The translations under genes were made by a program, and so were the position numbers. From an uncultured Opitutia bacterium (GTDB lineage Bacteria; Verrucomicrobiota; Verrucomicrobiia; Opitutales; Opitutaceae), in contig CAIKHO010000074.1 in assembly GCA_903827245.1 (NCBI GenBank), positions 202,182 to 266,181 of the forward strand: a stretch of DNA of 64,000 bases, read 5' to 3'. Every line of letters starts with the position of its first letter. Positions within the stretch are counted from its first letter, which is position 1. Shown piece after piece: positions 17,668-26,508 of this stretch. Below the pieces are notes generated by a model that was given only the letters and a program-made list of their open reading frames with translations, did not search any database and had not been told where the DNA came from.

Positions 17668-19341
17668 TCAGGGAATCACCGGCGTGACGCGGAACCAGTC
17701 GAAATCGGCGTAGCCGGTTTTTTCCGCAGAAGGCGCGGCGCTCGCGAAGACGCCGACCTTGGCGCCGACCCAGCGGTCGCCGGAGGCCTTGAACGGGTCG
17801 CCGATGGGAACGAACGCCCGGTTGTCGAAGCTGTACGCGAACCGGCAGGTCGCATCCGGCCCGACGGTCACGCGCAGGTAAACCGGTGCCTCCTTCGCGT
17901 CCACCGCCGCCACTTCCCGCTCCTCCGCGCCCGGGCGGTTGGCGCCGGCGTTGACGACATGGAACAGCCGCAGACCCGTGGCGCTGCGCCGCAGTCCGAC
18001 AAAGGCATAGTCGTAGCCGAAAACAACTAGCCCGGCGCGCTCGCCCTCGCCCGCCGGCGCGAACTGGAGCACGGTCGTGACGATGAACTCGGGCGCGGGA
18101 AACTTTTGCAGGAGAAAATTCGGCGCGTCGTAGAGGCTGTTCGGCGCGGGCTTGCCGTCGTTGCGCGTCCGAGGTGCCGGCACGCTGGCCAGCCGCAGGA
18201 ATCCGTGGCGCGCCGCGAGCGAGGCCCACGCCGCCTGCGGATTGGCGTTCCACTGCCATTGGAGGCCGAGGGTGCCGCCGTCGAACTCGTCAGAGGTCTG
18301 CGGCACGGCGACCGGCCAGCTGCGGCCGACATTCGGTTTCCGGTACGTCAGCACCGGCTGGCCCTTGCCCGTGCCGGCCGGATCTTCGCCGATCACCGGC
18401 CAGTCGTCATGCCAAGTCATCGGCTCGAGATGCACGACCCGGCCGTAGGCGCCGAGATCCTGGAAGTGGAGGAACCAGTCCTCGCCGTTCGGTGTGTCCA
18501 CCCACGCGCCCTGATGCGGGCCGTTGACCGGCGTTTTGCCTTGGTCGAGCACGATGCGGTGCTCGTATGGGCCGTGGATGTTCTTCGCGCGAAACACGGC
18601 CTGATAGCCGCCGGTCACGCCGCCCGAAGGGGCGAAGACGTAGTAGTAGCCGTGACGCTTGTAGAGCTTCGGGCCCTCCAGCGTTGTCCAGTCGGGGATC
18701 TTGTTACCGTCGATGATAACCTCGCCGGGGTCGAGCACCTTGGTGCCGTCCGGGCTGAGCTGGTGCAGCGTGAGCAGATTCGCGATGCCCGCGCGGCTCT
18801 TGGCCCAGCCGTGGATGAGGTAGAGCCGGCCGTCATCGTCCCAGAACGGACACGGGTCGATCAGGCCCTTGCCGGCCTTGATCAGTACCGGCGGGGTCCA
18901 GGCACCGGCGGGATCCGTGGCGGTCGTGAGATAAATGCCGAAGTCGGGATCGGGATAAGTGATCCAGAATTTCCCGCCGTGAAAGCGTATCGCCGGCGCC
19001 CACACGCCCTCCCCGTGGCGGGGCAGCGCGAAGTGCTCCGCCGGCGGCTGCGCGGCGAAGACGTGGTTGATGATCGTCCAGTTGACGAGGTCCTTGGAGT
19101 GGAGGATCGGCAGACCCGGGGTCGCAATGAAGCTCGACGACGTGAGGTAAAAATCGTCGCCCACCCGTACTGCGTCCGGATCGGAGTAGTCGGCGAACAG
19201 CACGGGGTTTTTATAGGTGCCATCGCCGCGATCGGGCACCCAGGGCGCGCCGGCAGCGGGGTCGGCACCGCGCGCGCCGGCGGCAAGGCCCAGCAGGATT
19301 CCAGCAGACAGAGAAAGGCAGAGGAGTTTTGGGATCAGCAT
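17668..19341 (-). CDS. Secreted glycoside hydrolase family 43 (xylosidase/arabinosidase-like)
   Basis: A 557-residue enzyme. The ATG at 19341 opens a signal peptide (MLIPKLLCLSLSAGILLGLA, cleavage near ARGADP). The five-bladed GH43 propeller follows: VLFADYSDPDAVRVGDDFYLTSSSF with the general-base Asp, then DPCPFWDDDGRLYLIHGW with the pKa-modulating Asp, and TLEGPKLYKRHGYYYVFAP with the acid Glu. After about residue 345 a C-terminal beta-sandwich (TSDEFDGGTLGLQWQWNANP onward) matches the extra domain of larger GH43 members. Likely action is on xylan or arabinan side chains; exact substrate is not determinable. A second GH43 lies at 22478. Confidence 0.93.
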   Translation of the reverse strand: MLIPKLLCLSLSAGILLGLAAGARGADPAAGAPWVPDRGDGTYKNPVLFADYSDPDAVRVGDDFYLTSSSFIATPGLPILHSKDLVNWTIINHVFAAQPPAEHFALPRHGEGVWAPAIRFHGGKFWITYPDPDFGIYLTTATDPAGAWTPPVLIKAGKGLIDPCPFWDDDGRLYLIHGWAKSRAGIANLLTLHQLSPDGTKVLDPGEVIIDGNKIPDWTTLEGPKLYKRHGYYYVFAPSGGVTGGYQAVFRAKNIHGPYEHRIVLDQGKTPVNGPHQGAWVDTPNGEDWFLHFQDLGAYGRVVHLEPMTWHDDWPVIGEDPAGTGKGQPVLTYRKPNVGRSWPVAVPQTSDEFDGGTLGLQWQWNANPQAAWASLAARHGFLRLASVPAPRTRNDGKPAPNSLYDAPNFLLQKFPAPEFIVTTVLQFAPAGEGERAGLVVFGYDYAFVGLRRSATGLRLFHVVNAGANRPGAEEREVAAVDAKEAPVYLRVTVGPDATCRFAYSFDNRAFVPIGDPFKASGDRWVGAKVGVFASAAPSAEKTGYADFDWFRVTPVIP

Positions 19342-19584
19342 GGGGAAGGAAAATGAGGCGCACGATTCGAGCGGCCCGACCGGCCAGTTTGCTCCTGCCC
19401 GATCCCTGCGGCAACTGGTCTCACATGTTGACCCCAACCGCCTCCGCGTCGAGCGCGCGAAGTCCTGCTGTCTGCCGGCAAACTCAAGGTTGAGGCCACC
19501 GGCCTCGAGGACGGGTTCTTAAACGCCCAAGGCCTTCCTTTGCTCTTCGCTTCGGCCGGAGCAGGGTCTCCTTTTGTCCGAAAG

Positions 19585-19671
19585 GTGGAGCGTGTTGTCC
19601 CCAACACGCTGATCGCGCCGGACCGCGTTTAATCTTAGGCGGCACGAAACAACGCGTTGAGGTCTATCCAC
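19585..19671. repeat. GTGG-hairpin repeat pair (GTGGAGCGTGTTG variant)
   Basis: GTGGAGCGTGTTGTCCCC faces CGCGTTGAGGTCTATCCAC. It lies between two minus-strand genes and is followed by a degenerate GTGGCC-type copy ending near 19708. The 19342-19710 gap has no supported gene. Confidence 0.7.
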
Positions 19672-19710
19672 CTGCGGCCTCCGGCATAGAGGCTGGCGGC
19701 CACCTTGGGT

Positions 19711-20454
19711 TCAGTCCTTGACCGTCATGTTGTTGTCGACCGACTTCACCCCGCGGATGTCCGCGGCGAGCTTCGACACCAGGCTTTTCTCGGCCTCCGA
19801 GGCAGCCTCGCCCGTGATGGTCACGACCCCGTCGTTCGTGACGACCTTGGTCTTGAGCGCGCTGGTCGAGCGATGCCGGAGCAGCTCGTATTTGACCTGC
19901 GAGGTGATGGACGCGTCATCGATCGCGTCGGCCATCGTGCCCCCGCCGGCGGGCGGCGCCTGCACCACGAGCTCGTTGCGGACCGATTTGACGTGGTCGA
20001 TGTCCTTCACGTAGGCCTCGGTGAGGTCCTTCTGCGCGGCGTTCTCCGCCGTGCCAGTGAGCGTGACCACGCCGTCCTTCACGTCGACCTTGGTCGTTGC
20101 AAAGCTGACATGGGCCTTCACGAGCAGCCGGCTTCGGATCTTGAGCGCGATCCAGGCGTCGGAGTGCTCGGGCACGGTGGACTTGATGACGATCTGGTTG
20201 TCGACGCGGACGACACCGGGGAGATTTTCGACGGTGTCCTCGGCGAGGTCGCGGTCGTCCTCGTCCATCACGGTGCCGGTGAGCGTGACGACTCCGTCGC
20301 TGGACTTGATCTTGACGTGGTCCTCGAGGACGGTGCGGTAGTTGTAGGAGGCCTTGGCGGCGTCCTCGATCTTGCGGTCGGTGGCGGACGCGGCGAACAA
20401 GGCGGCAGGCAGGAGGATGCCGAGCAGCAATGCAATGCGGAGTGATGTTTTCAT
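19711..20454 (-). CDS. Triple-BON-domain periplasmic protein (OsmY-like)
   Basis: A 247-residue exported protein. The signal peptide runs to about residue 22 (SLRIALLLGILLPAALFAAS). Three BON domains follow, each with the GVVTLTGTV-type strand: about residues 30-95 (SSDGVVTLTGTVMDEDDRDLAEDTV), 100-160 (VKDGVVTLTGTAENAAQKDL) and 175-245 (TNDGVVTITGEAASEAEKSL), the last ending IRGVKSVDNNMTVKD. BON domains bind phospholipid membranes, and OsmY-like proteins are made under osmotic or stationary stress. It is divergent from a cardiolipin synthase gene, so a shared envelope-stress role is plausible. Confidence 0.92.
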   Translation of the reverse strand: MKTSLRIALLLGILLPAALFAASATDRKIEDAAKASYNYRTVLEDHVKIKSSDGVVTLTGTVMDEDDRDLAEDTVENLPGVVRVDNQIVIKSTVPEHSDAWIALKIRSRLLVKAHVSFATTKVDVKDGVVTLTGTAENAAQKDLTEAYVKDIDHVKSVRNELVVQAPPAGGGTMADAIDDASITSQVKYELLRHRSTSALKTKVVTNDGVVTITGEAASEAEKSLVSKLAADIRGVKSVDNNMTVKD

Positions 20455-20655
20455 GGGCATGATCGGGTTGAAACCGCGCCCGAGGAATTCGGGCGCGTGA
20501 ATTGCGGACCGCGACAGACCACGAACGGCCCGGATCGTTCCCGGCCCGCGCCATTGCCGCGCCGCGTGGCCCGGGCGGCGAAATGTGCCGCGCTTTTTCC
20601 CGGGCGGAGATTGCGGGTCGCGATTGCAAGTCAGCGCGGCCGGTCCACGCTGGCC

Positions 20656-22089
20656 ATGGGCATGAAGCTATTCCTCGTCCTGTGTTATTTCGCGAGCTGG
20701 GCGTTCATCCCGCATCTCCTGCTGCTCAAGAAGCGCCCGACCGCGACGCTGGCATGGCTGTGGGCGATCCTCTTCATCCCGCTCCTCGGCGCGCTGGCGT
20801 ATTTCGCGATCGGGACCGACCGCCTCAAGCGCCGGCGGCTCAAGCGGCGCCGGCTTTTTTCGGCGCGCGCCTCCCGCTCGGGCGGGCCTGCCAGCACCAC
20901 CGATGCGGCCAGCAGTGGCCTGCTCGCCGGGCTGCCGCGGCGCGACCGCCAGTTTCTGCAGCTCCTCTCCCGCATCAACCAGCTGCCCATCAGTTCCGCC
21001 ACCGACCTGCACATCCTGCGCGACTCGGCGCAGTATTATCCCGCCCTCGCCGCCCGGATCGGCGAGGCGCGGCACCATATCCACCTCGAGCTCTATATCT
21101 GGCAGGGCGATGACACCGGCCGGCGCTTCCTCGAACTGCTCACCGCAGCCGCGCGGCGCGGGGTCGTGGTCCGGCTGCTGCTCGATGGCGTCGGCTCGCA
21201 TGGTCTCGCCGCGGAACTTCTCGCGGACCTGACGGCGGCGGGCGGACAGTTCTCGTGGTTCCAGAGCCTCGATCCCAAGCGCAACCGTTTCTTCCTGAAC
21301 CTGCGCAACCACCGGAAGCTCCAGATCATCGACGGGACCATCGCGTTCGTCGGCGGCATGAACATCGGGCGGGAATACGAAGGGCTCGATCCGGCGTTCG
21401 GGCACTGGCGCGACGTGCAGCTGGAGGCGACCGGATCCGTCGCCGCCGAGCTGCAGGAGGTGTTCGCGGACGACTGGTTCTTTGCCACCGGGGAAAAAAT
21501 TTCCGCTCCCTCCTATTATCCCCCGCCTTCCGGCCAGGCCCGGCACCCGGTGCATATCGTACTGGGCGGACCGGACCGCCGGAACGAGCCGATCAGCAAG
21601 TCCATCGTCAGCCTGCTCGCCGAAGCCAGCGAGCGGGCCTGGATCGCCACCGGCTATTTCGTGCCCGACGACGTGCTGCTCGCGGCGCTGGAGCTCGCCG
21701 CCAGCCGCGGCGTCGATGTCCGCCTGCTGATCTCCGAGAAGAACGACCATTCCTTGCTCGTGAAGGTCGGCCGCTCGTACTACGGGGAACTGCTGGCGGC
21801 GGGCGTGCGCATTTTCGAGTACTCGGCGGGCATCAACCACGCCAAGGTCGCGGTGGCCGACAGTCAGTGGGGCATGGTCGGTTCCGCGAACCTCGACTAC
21901 CGCTCGATGCGACTGAACTTCGAGCTCAACCTGCTCTTCCATTCTCCCGCGCAAAACGCGGTCCTCGCCAGCCTGCTCGAGCACGACTTCGCCCTCTGCA
22001 AGGAAATCGACCCCATGGTCTTCAGCCGCCGTCCGTTCCGGCAGAAGTTCCTCGAGGCCGCCCTGCGCCCGCTCTCGCCACTGCTGTGA
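20656..22089 (+). CDS. cls: Cardiolipin synthase (phospholipase D type)
   Basis: A 477-residue membrane enzyme that condenses two phosphatidylglycerols. The start at 20656 (MGMKLFLVLCYFAS) gives the usual two N-terminal helices with the PTATLAWLWAILFIPLLGALAYF motif of the family, followed by a very basic segment. The two catalytic HKD motifs are present: NHRKLQIIDGTIAFVGGMN and NHAKVAVADSQWGMVGSANLD. The C-terminal FELNLLFHSP block and the ending are standard. It is divergent from the BON protein with about 200 bases between, enough for two promoters. Confidence 0.93.
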   Translation: MGMKLFLVLCYFASWAFIPHLLLLKKRPTATLAWLWAILFIPLLGALAYFAIGTDRLKRRRLKRRRLFSARASRSGGPASTTDAASSGLLAGLPRRDRQFLQLLSRINQLPISSATDLHILRDSAQYYPALAARIGEARHHIHLELYIWQGDDTGRRFLELLTAAARRGVVVRLLLDGVGSHGLAAELLADLTAAGGQFSWFQSLDPKRNRFFLNLRNHRKLQIIDGTIAFVGGMNIGREYEGLDPAFGHWRDVQLEATGSVAAELQEVFADDWFFATGEKISAPSYYPPPSGQARHPVHIVLGGPDRRNEPISKSIVSLLAEASERAWIATGYFVPDDVLLAALELAASRGVDVRLLISEKNDHSLLVKVGRSYYGELLAAGVRIFEYSAGINHAKVAVADSQWGMVGSANLDYRSMRLNFELNLLFHSPAQNAVLASLLEHDFALCKEIDPMVFSRRPFRQKFLEAALRPLSPLL

Positions 22090-22123
22090 TGGATTAGTCC
22101 GTGCGCGACCGGATTGCACATTC

Positions 22124-22149
22124 GCAGGGGCGTTGCTTGACGACGCTCG
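22124..22149 (+). repeat. Single GCAGGGGCGTTGCTTGACG unit
   Basis: A half copy of the GTAGGGGCG family with a GCAG foot instead of GTAG. The facing half is absent; a different inverted repeat begins 35 bases later. Confidence 0.6.
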
Positions 22150-22185
22150 TACCTGTCGACCCGCCCTTAAACCCCAGCCGGATTT

Positions 22186-22256
22186 CAGCCACAGATTACA
22201 CCGATGGGCGCAGATGGCCGCATGGGTTATCTGTGCACGTCGGTGCAATCAGTGGC
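22186..22256. repeat. Inverted repeat of ACAGATTACACCGA type
   Basis: CCACAGATTACACCGATG at the left is answered by CGGTGCAATCAGTGG at the right, around an inner GGGCGCAGATGG / TTATCTGTGCACG pair. A further inverted repeat (GGATCGTCTCCTGT / ACAGGAGGCGATCC) follows at about 22339-22391. No gene is seen in 22090-22414. Confidence 0.6.
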
Positions 22257-22414
22257 CAAAGATCTGCCGGGTCATTTTTGGAAATTCAGCGATCCCGCTC
22301 CGTCATGCCGGAAAGCAGCCAGCCTCGAATCGTTCTCGGATCGTCTCCTGTGCAACGGTTCGGAATCTGAGATTTTACAGGAGGCGATCCAAGAGGGATC
22401 CGAGGATTAACCTC

Positions 22415-22481
22415 GTAGGGCGTTGCTCGACGACGCCCTCCGGGGTTCCCCAAGCCGGGCGTCGTCAAGCAACGCCCCTAC
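22415..22481. repeat. GTAG-hairpin repeat pair (GTAGGGCGTTGC type)
   Basis: GTAGGGCGTTGCTCGACGAC and the inverted copy ending AACGCCCCTAC. The minus-strand GTAG foot (22481-22478) provides the TAG stop codon of the GH43 gene that ends at 22478. Confidence 0.82.
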
Positions 22482-24085
22482 TGTCCAGCCGGGCCGGCGT
22501 ATATGTAGTGAAACCAGTCCACATCCACGTAGCCCGCGTCGGCCTTGTCGTTAAAGCTGTAGATGCCGATCCGGTCGCCGCGGTAGTTGCCCCACGTGAG
22601 CTGGTAGGGTTCGCCGAAGGGGGTGAAGTTCTTTCCGTCCGTGCTGTAGGAATAATGGCTCAGGCCATCGAGGCCCCATTCCGACCGCAGCCAGATCCGG
22701 CCCGACGTGATCACGGGGCCGGGCGCAGCCTGGTCGTTGCGCGTGAATTCCAGCGCTCGGACCGCCCCCTGCTGCCGGACGCCGAGCGTGCTGTGGTCCT
22801 TCGCGAAATGACACAACCCCGCCACCTGCCCGTCCGCCATGCCGACGAGATCAAGCAGCACAGTCACGACATTGTCCTTCGTCCTCATCGTTCGCTGCGT
22901 GAGGGTGTTGCCCGCGGCCATCACCTCGCCCGGGCGCAGCGGTTGAAACGCGTGCAGCCGGAGGAATCCCGGACGCTCGCCGAGCGACCACCGGTCCGCG
23001 CGCGGCTGGTAATTCCATTCCCACTGCGGCGGCAGGTTCGGGGCCGCAAACTCGTCGCTCGCCTGCGGCGTGATCACGGGCAACCCGGTCGCCGGCATTT
23101 TTCCCGACCACACCATGCGGCCCATGCCGTCGTCGCCCACCTCGCCGACGATCGGCCAGCCGTCGAGCCACGTCACTGGCAGCAGGCTCGCCGCCCGGCC
23201 CTCCCAGGCACCGCGGCCATGGTGCGTGAAGAAATACCATTTGCCGTCCGGTCCCTCGACAAAACCGCCCTGGTTCGGCTCCATCGCCTCGCGGTCGGCG
23301 TGCTTCAACTGCTTTTTTTCCGCGTACGGACCCGCGATGCTCTTCGCGCGCTCCATCATGATGACCCGTCCCTCCGGCTGCACCTCGCTGAAGAAGTGAT
23401 AGTAGGAATCGTTAATGTGATAGAGCTTGTTGGCCTCGCTGCCCTTCGACTGGTAGATGACACGGTCGGACTCACGCACCAGGTCGCGGCCGTCGGCGGT
23501 CAGCTTCCAGAGGTGGATCTTGTAGCCGTCGCGAAAATTCGAACCAACCAGGTAGCCCTGCCCATCGTCATCCCAGAACGGGCAGCAGTCATCCCAGCCC
23601 GCTTCCTTCAGCACCGGGTGCAGCGGCGCCCACGGCCCGGCGACGTCCTTCGCGGTGGTCATGAAGTAGCCTTCGTCCGGCGTGCCAAAATAAATCCAGA
23701 ACTTCCCGTCATGGTAACGGATCGCCCCGGCCCACACGCCCTTGCCGTAGCGGTTCATCCGGTCCCAGTTCAGCTCCGGCCCGATCTGCGTGAGATCCGG
23801 GACGGCATGGCCGGCGATGGTCCAGTCCACTAGGTCTCGCGAGTGCAGGATCACGATGCCCGGCGAGAACTGGAACGTGGACGAGATCGCGTAGTAGTCC
23901 GATCCGACGCGGATGCAGTCGAGGTCGCTGTAGTCGCCGGGCAACACCGGATTCAAGTAGGTCCCGTCGCCCTGCGCGCCCCACCGCGGCCAGTCGCCCC
24001 ACGTCCGCGGGGCCGCGTCCGCCGCCGCCAGCGTCACGGCAGTGAACGAAAGGAGAAGGGCGAAGAGGCGGGGCAGAAAACGCAT
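22478..24085 (-). CDS. Secreted glycoside hydrolase family 43, second copy
   Basis: A 535-residue GH43 enzyme, a distant paralogue of the one at 17668. The ATG at 24085 opens a signal peptide (MRFLPRLFALLLSFTAVTLAAADA). Catalytic blocks: VLPGDYSDLDCIRVGSDYYAISSTFQ (base Asp), DDCCPFWDDDGQGYLVGSNF and the acid-Glu region around VQPEGRVIMMERAKSI or MEPNQGGFVEGPDGKWYFF. Residues from about 325 form the extra C-terminal beta-sandwich (ASDEFAAPNLPPQWEWNYQP). It was classed with xylosidase/arabinosidase types; substrate unresolved. Its stop codon is supplied by a GTAG hairpin repeat. Confidence 0.92.
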   Translation of the reverse strand: MRFLPRLFALLLSFTAVTLAAADAAPRTWGDWPRWGAQGDGTYLNPVLPGDYSDLDCIRVGSDYYAISSTFQFSPGIVILHSRDLVDWTIAGHAVPDLTQIGPELNWDRMNRYGKGVWAGAIRYHDGKFWIYFGTPDEGYFMTTAKDVAGPWAPLHPVLKEAGWDDCCPFWDDDGQGYLVGSNFRDGYKIHLWKLTADGRDLVRESDRVIYQSKGSEANKLYHINDSYYHFFSEVQPEGRVIMMERAKSIAGPYAEKKQLKHADREAMEPNQGGFVEGPDGKWYFFTHHGRGAWEGRAASLLPVTWLDGWPIVGEVGDDGMGRMVWSGKMPATGLPVITPQASDEFAAPNLPPQWEWNYQPRADRWSLGERPGFLRLHAFQPLRPGEVMAAGNTLTQRTMRTKDNVVTVLLDLVGMADGQVAGLCHFAKDHSTLGVRQQGAVRALEFTRNDQAAPGPVITSGRIWLRSEWGLDGLSHYSYSTDGKNFTPFGEPYQLTWGNYRGDRIGIYSFNDKADAGYVDVDWFHYIYAGPAGQ

Positions 24086-24154
24086 CGGCCAAGCGCTAGG
24101 GGGCGCACTCAACCAGGGCAAGACCGGGACGGTGGCGCAATGAACGTTTCCGGA

Positions 24155-25957
24155 TCATGAATCCGGATCGGGATCGGGATCGGGACGCGACGGTCGTTGC
24201 GTCGTGGCGCGAAACCTTCCGATCCGCGGATCTTGATCGGGCTCAGGCCGGCGGCGACCCTGACCGTGCTCAGGCCCGCCCGGGTTCACGGGTCGCAAAG
24301 GATTTTCCACAGGCGCGGCAATCGACGGTCCGCGATCGAAGCGGGAGCGGCAGGCGCAGCAGGACGAGAATTGCCGCAAGGGCGGAAAGGGGCCGCACAT
24401 GAAGGTCGGTCGATCCACAGAAGGGACATACCAGCACGCCTTCCGCACTGGGTTTTTCGCCGAGGATCGCCAGGGCATCTTGCACTTCCTCGTCCGGAAC
24501 CTCGACCCGCACTCCGCCCATGGCATTGGCATATAGCCCTCGAGCCAGCCCTCGCACTGGTGCTCGCTCAGCATTTCCATCACGCGCCCGGCCGGGGCGA
24601 GAAACTCATCGCCCGGCACCGTCGCGGCCTCCCACTGGCGCTTCGTCACCTCGAACAGGGCCTCGAGTCCGTTGGAGAGCGTCTCGTCCGGGCCGAAGAC
24701 CCGGAAATTCCTCTGCTCCTGGTTCAGCTTCGCCACGTCGCGCAGGAAGCGCCCGAGCACGTGCGTGTCGCCGATGCCGCGCACCCCGGGCGCCGGCACC
24801 TCGACGGCGTAGTCGCAGAAATCCGGCATGCGGAGGTCGCGGAGCAGGATACCGCCGTTCGCGTGCGGGTTCGCACCCATGCGCCGCCAGCCCTTGGGCG
24901 CAAGCTCGGCCAGCTCCGGCTTCAGGTGGCCCTGGGAGTCGAAGAGCTCGTCCGGCCGGTAGCTCCGCAGCCAGTCCTCGAGCTGCTTGAGATGCTCGGG
25001 CGGCGCCGAAGGCGACACCGAGAGCGGGACCTGGTGCGCCCGGAACGTGCCCTCGTTGGGCAGGCCGTCGACCATCTTCGGGCCCGTCCAGCCCTTCGGT
25101 GAGTTGAGGACGATCATCGGCCAGCGCGGCCGCACGGTGATGCCGCGGACGCGGGCGTCCGCCTGGATTTTTTTGATCTGCTCGATGGCCGTGTCGAGCG
25201 TCGCGGCCATCGCCTCGTGCATCAATGCGGGCTCGTGGCCCTCGACAAAGTACGGCGTCCAGCCGTAGCCGCGGAGCAGCTGCTCGAGCTCCTCCCGCGT
25301 GATGCGCGCGAGGATCGTCGGGTTGGAGATCTTATAGCCGTTGAGGTGAAGGATCGGCAGCACGGCGCCGTCGGTGACGGGATCGAGGAACTTGTTCGAG
25401 TGCCACGCCGTGGCCAGCGGGCCGGTCTCCGCCTCGCCGTCGCCCACGACGCAGGCGACGACCAGTTCCGGATTGTCGAACACGGCGCCGAAGGAATGGC
25501 TGAGCGAATAACCCAGTTCCCCGCCCTCGTGGATCGAGCCGGGACATTCGGGCGAGGCATGGCTGGGGATGCCGCCGGGAAACGAGAACTGGAGGAAGAG
25601 CTTCCGGAGCCCGGCCTCGTCGCGGCTGATGTTAGGGTAGATCTCGCTGTAGGTGCCCTCGAGGTAGGTCCCGGCCACGACGGCCGGCCCGCCGTGCCCG
25701 GGGCCGGAAACGTAGATCATGTCGAGGTCGTACTTCTTGATGACGCGGTTGAGGTGCGTGTAGATGAAGTTCTGTCCCGGGGTGGTGCCCCAGTGACCGA
25801 GCAGCATGTGCTTCACGTCCGCGAGCGTCAGGGGCCGCTTCAGCAGCGGGTTGTCGTAGAGGTAAATCTGGCCGACCGACAGGTAGTTCGCGGCGCGCCA
25901 GTAGGCATCCATGCGCTGGAGCAGGTCGGGCGTAAGCGTGGTGGAATTGGTTTTCAT
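24155..25957 (-). pseudogene. xfp: Truncated phosphoketolase with a read-through foreign tail
   Basis: Phosphoketolase splits xylulose 5-phosphate or fructose 6-phosphate to acetyl phosphate, which AckA (encoded upstream) would convert to acetate and ATP. From the ATG at 25957 the first 475 codons are a normal phosphoketolase: [42 protein letters not shown], the thiamine-pyrophosphate site [22 protein letters not shown] (residues 172-193) and, last, [10 protein letters not shown]. The normal protein is near 790-800 residues, so about 315 residues, including most of the pyrimidine-binding and C-terminal domains, are missing. Reading continues for about 125 residues of unrelated, Arg/Pro-rich sequence to the stop at 24155, out of frame with a DUF2007-like remnant. 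The product cannot be an active enzyme. Confidence 0.85.
24270..24539 (-). pseudogene. C-terminal remnant of a DUF2007-like protein
   Basis: Beginning at the point where the phosphoketolase reading frame stops making sense, a second minus-strand frame encodes [28 protein letters not shown], then CPFCG and CRACG zinc-binding pairs around a hydrophobic stretch ([15 protein letters not shown]) and stops at 24270. The YANAxGGVRxxVP..A..IL block is typical of the C-terminal part of DUF2007 signal-transducing-like proteins that often end in a zinc ribbon. The expected first 45-50 residues are absent, so this is a gene fragment fused in a different frame to xfp. Confidence 0.72.
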
Positions 25958-25992
25958 GGTTCGAGAATTGATCCGGGCGATCGGGTCTGCGC

Positions 25993-26487
25993 TCAGGCAT
26001 TCAGCCGCCAGAGCGCAAAGTTCAAGGCGGCCGCAAAGCTCACCCAGGCCAGATACGGCAGCAGCAAAATCCCCGCCACCCGCCGCACCCGCCAGAACGC
26101 ATGCAGGGTCACCGCCAGCACGAGCCAGAGCACCACGATTTCCCCGAACGCCGGCCCCGCGAGATGCAGGCCGAAGAACAGCGGCGTCCACAGGGTGTTG
26201 AGCAGCCATTGCCCGACGAAAAGCCCTAGGGCGCGCCCCTGCGCCTTCCAGCCGCCCTCGCACCAGACCAGCCAGGCGGCCACCGCCATCATCAGGTAGA
26301 GCAGCGTCCACACCGGGCCGAAGAGCCACGCGGGCGGGTTCCACGCCGGCTTGTGCAGCGCGGCGTACCACCCGCCGGTGGAAACGAACACTGCCGTGCC
26401 CGAGGCCGCGAGGCAGAGCACGAGCCAGCCGGCCAGCGCCGGAAAGCGGCGGACGGGTCGCGGGGCGGAGAACGGGGACGAGTGCAT
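25993..26487 (-). CDS. tspO: TspO/MBR family tryptophan-rich sensory protein
   Basis: A 164-residue membrane protein with five helices, the TspO fold. Landmarks: [36 protein letters not shown] near residues 40-75, then [18 protein letters not shown] and [20 protein letters not shown] at the end, with the conserved W and N residues. TspO binds tetrapyrroles and in several bacteria reports on oxygen or stress. It follows the metal P-type ATPase by about 20 bases and precedes the xfp fragment by 35, so all are probably one transcript starting at ackA. Confidence 0.94.
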   Translation of the reverse strand: MHSSPFSAPRPVRRFPALAGWLVLCLAASGTAVFVSTGGWYAALHKPAWNPPAWLFGPVWTLLYLMMAVAAWLVWCEGGWKAQGRALGLFVGQWLLNTLWTPLFFGLHLAGPAFGEIVVLWLVLAVTLHAFWRVRRVAGILLLPYLAWVSFAAALNFALWRLNA

Positions 26488-26508
26488 GCGAAACGAGGCC
26501 GGCGGCGG

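Noticed and set aside
24160..24190. GATCGG tandem copies as a possible CRISPR or regulatory array
   Set aside because: Only about four 6-base units with no spacers; a simple short tandem repeat that is translated as Asp-Pro in the xfp read-through tail. No CRISPR array was seen anywhere.
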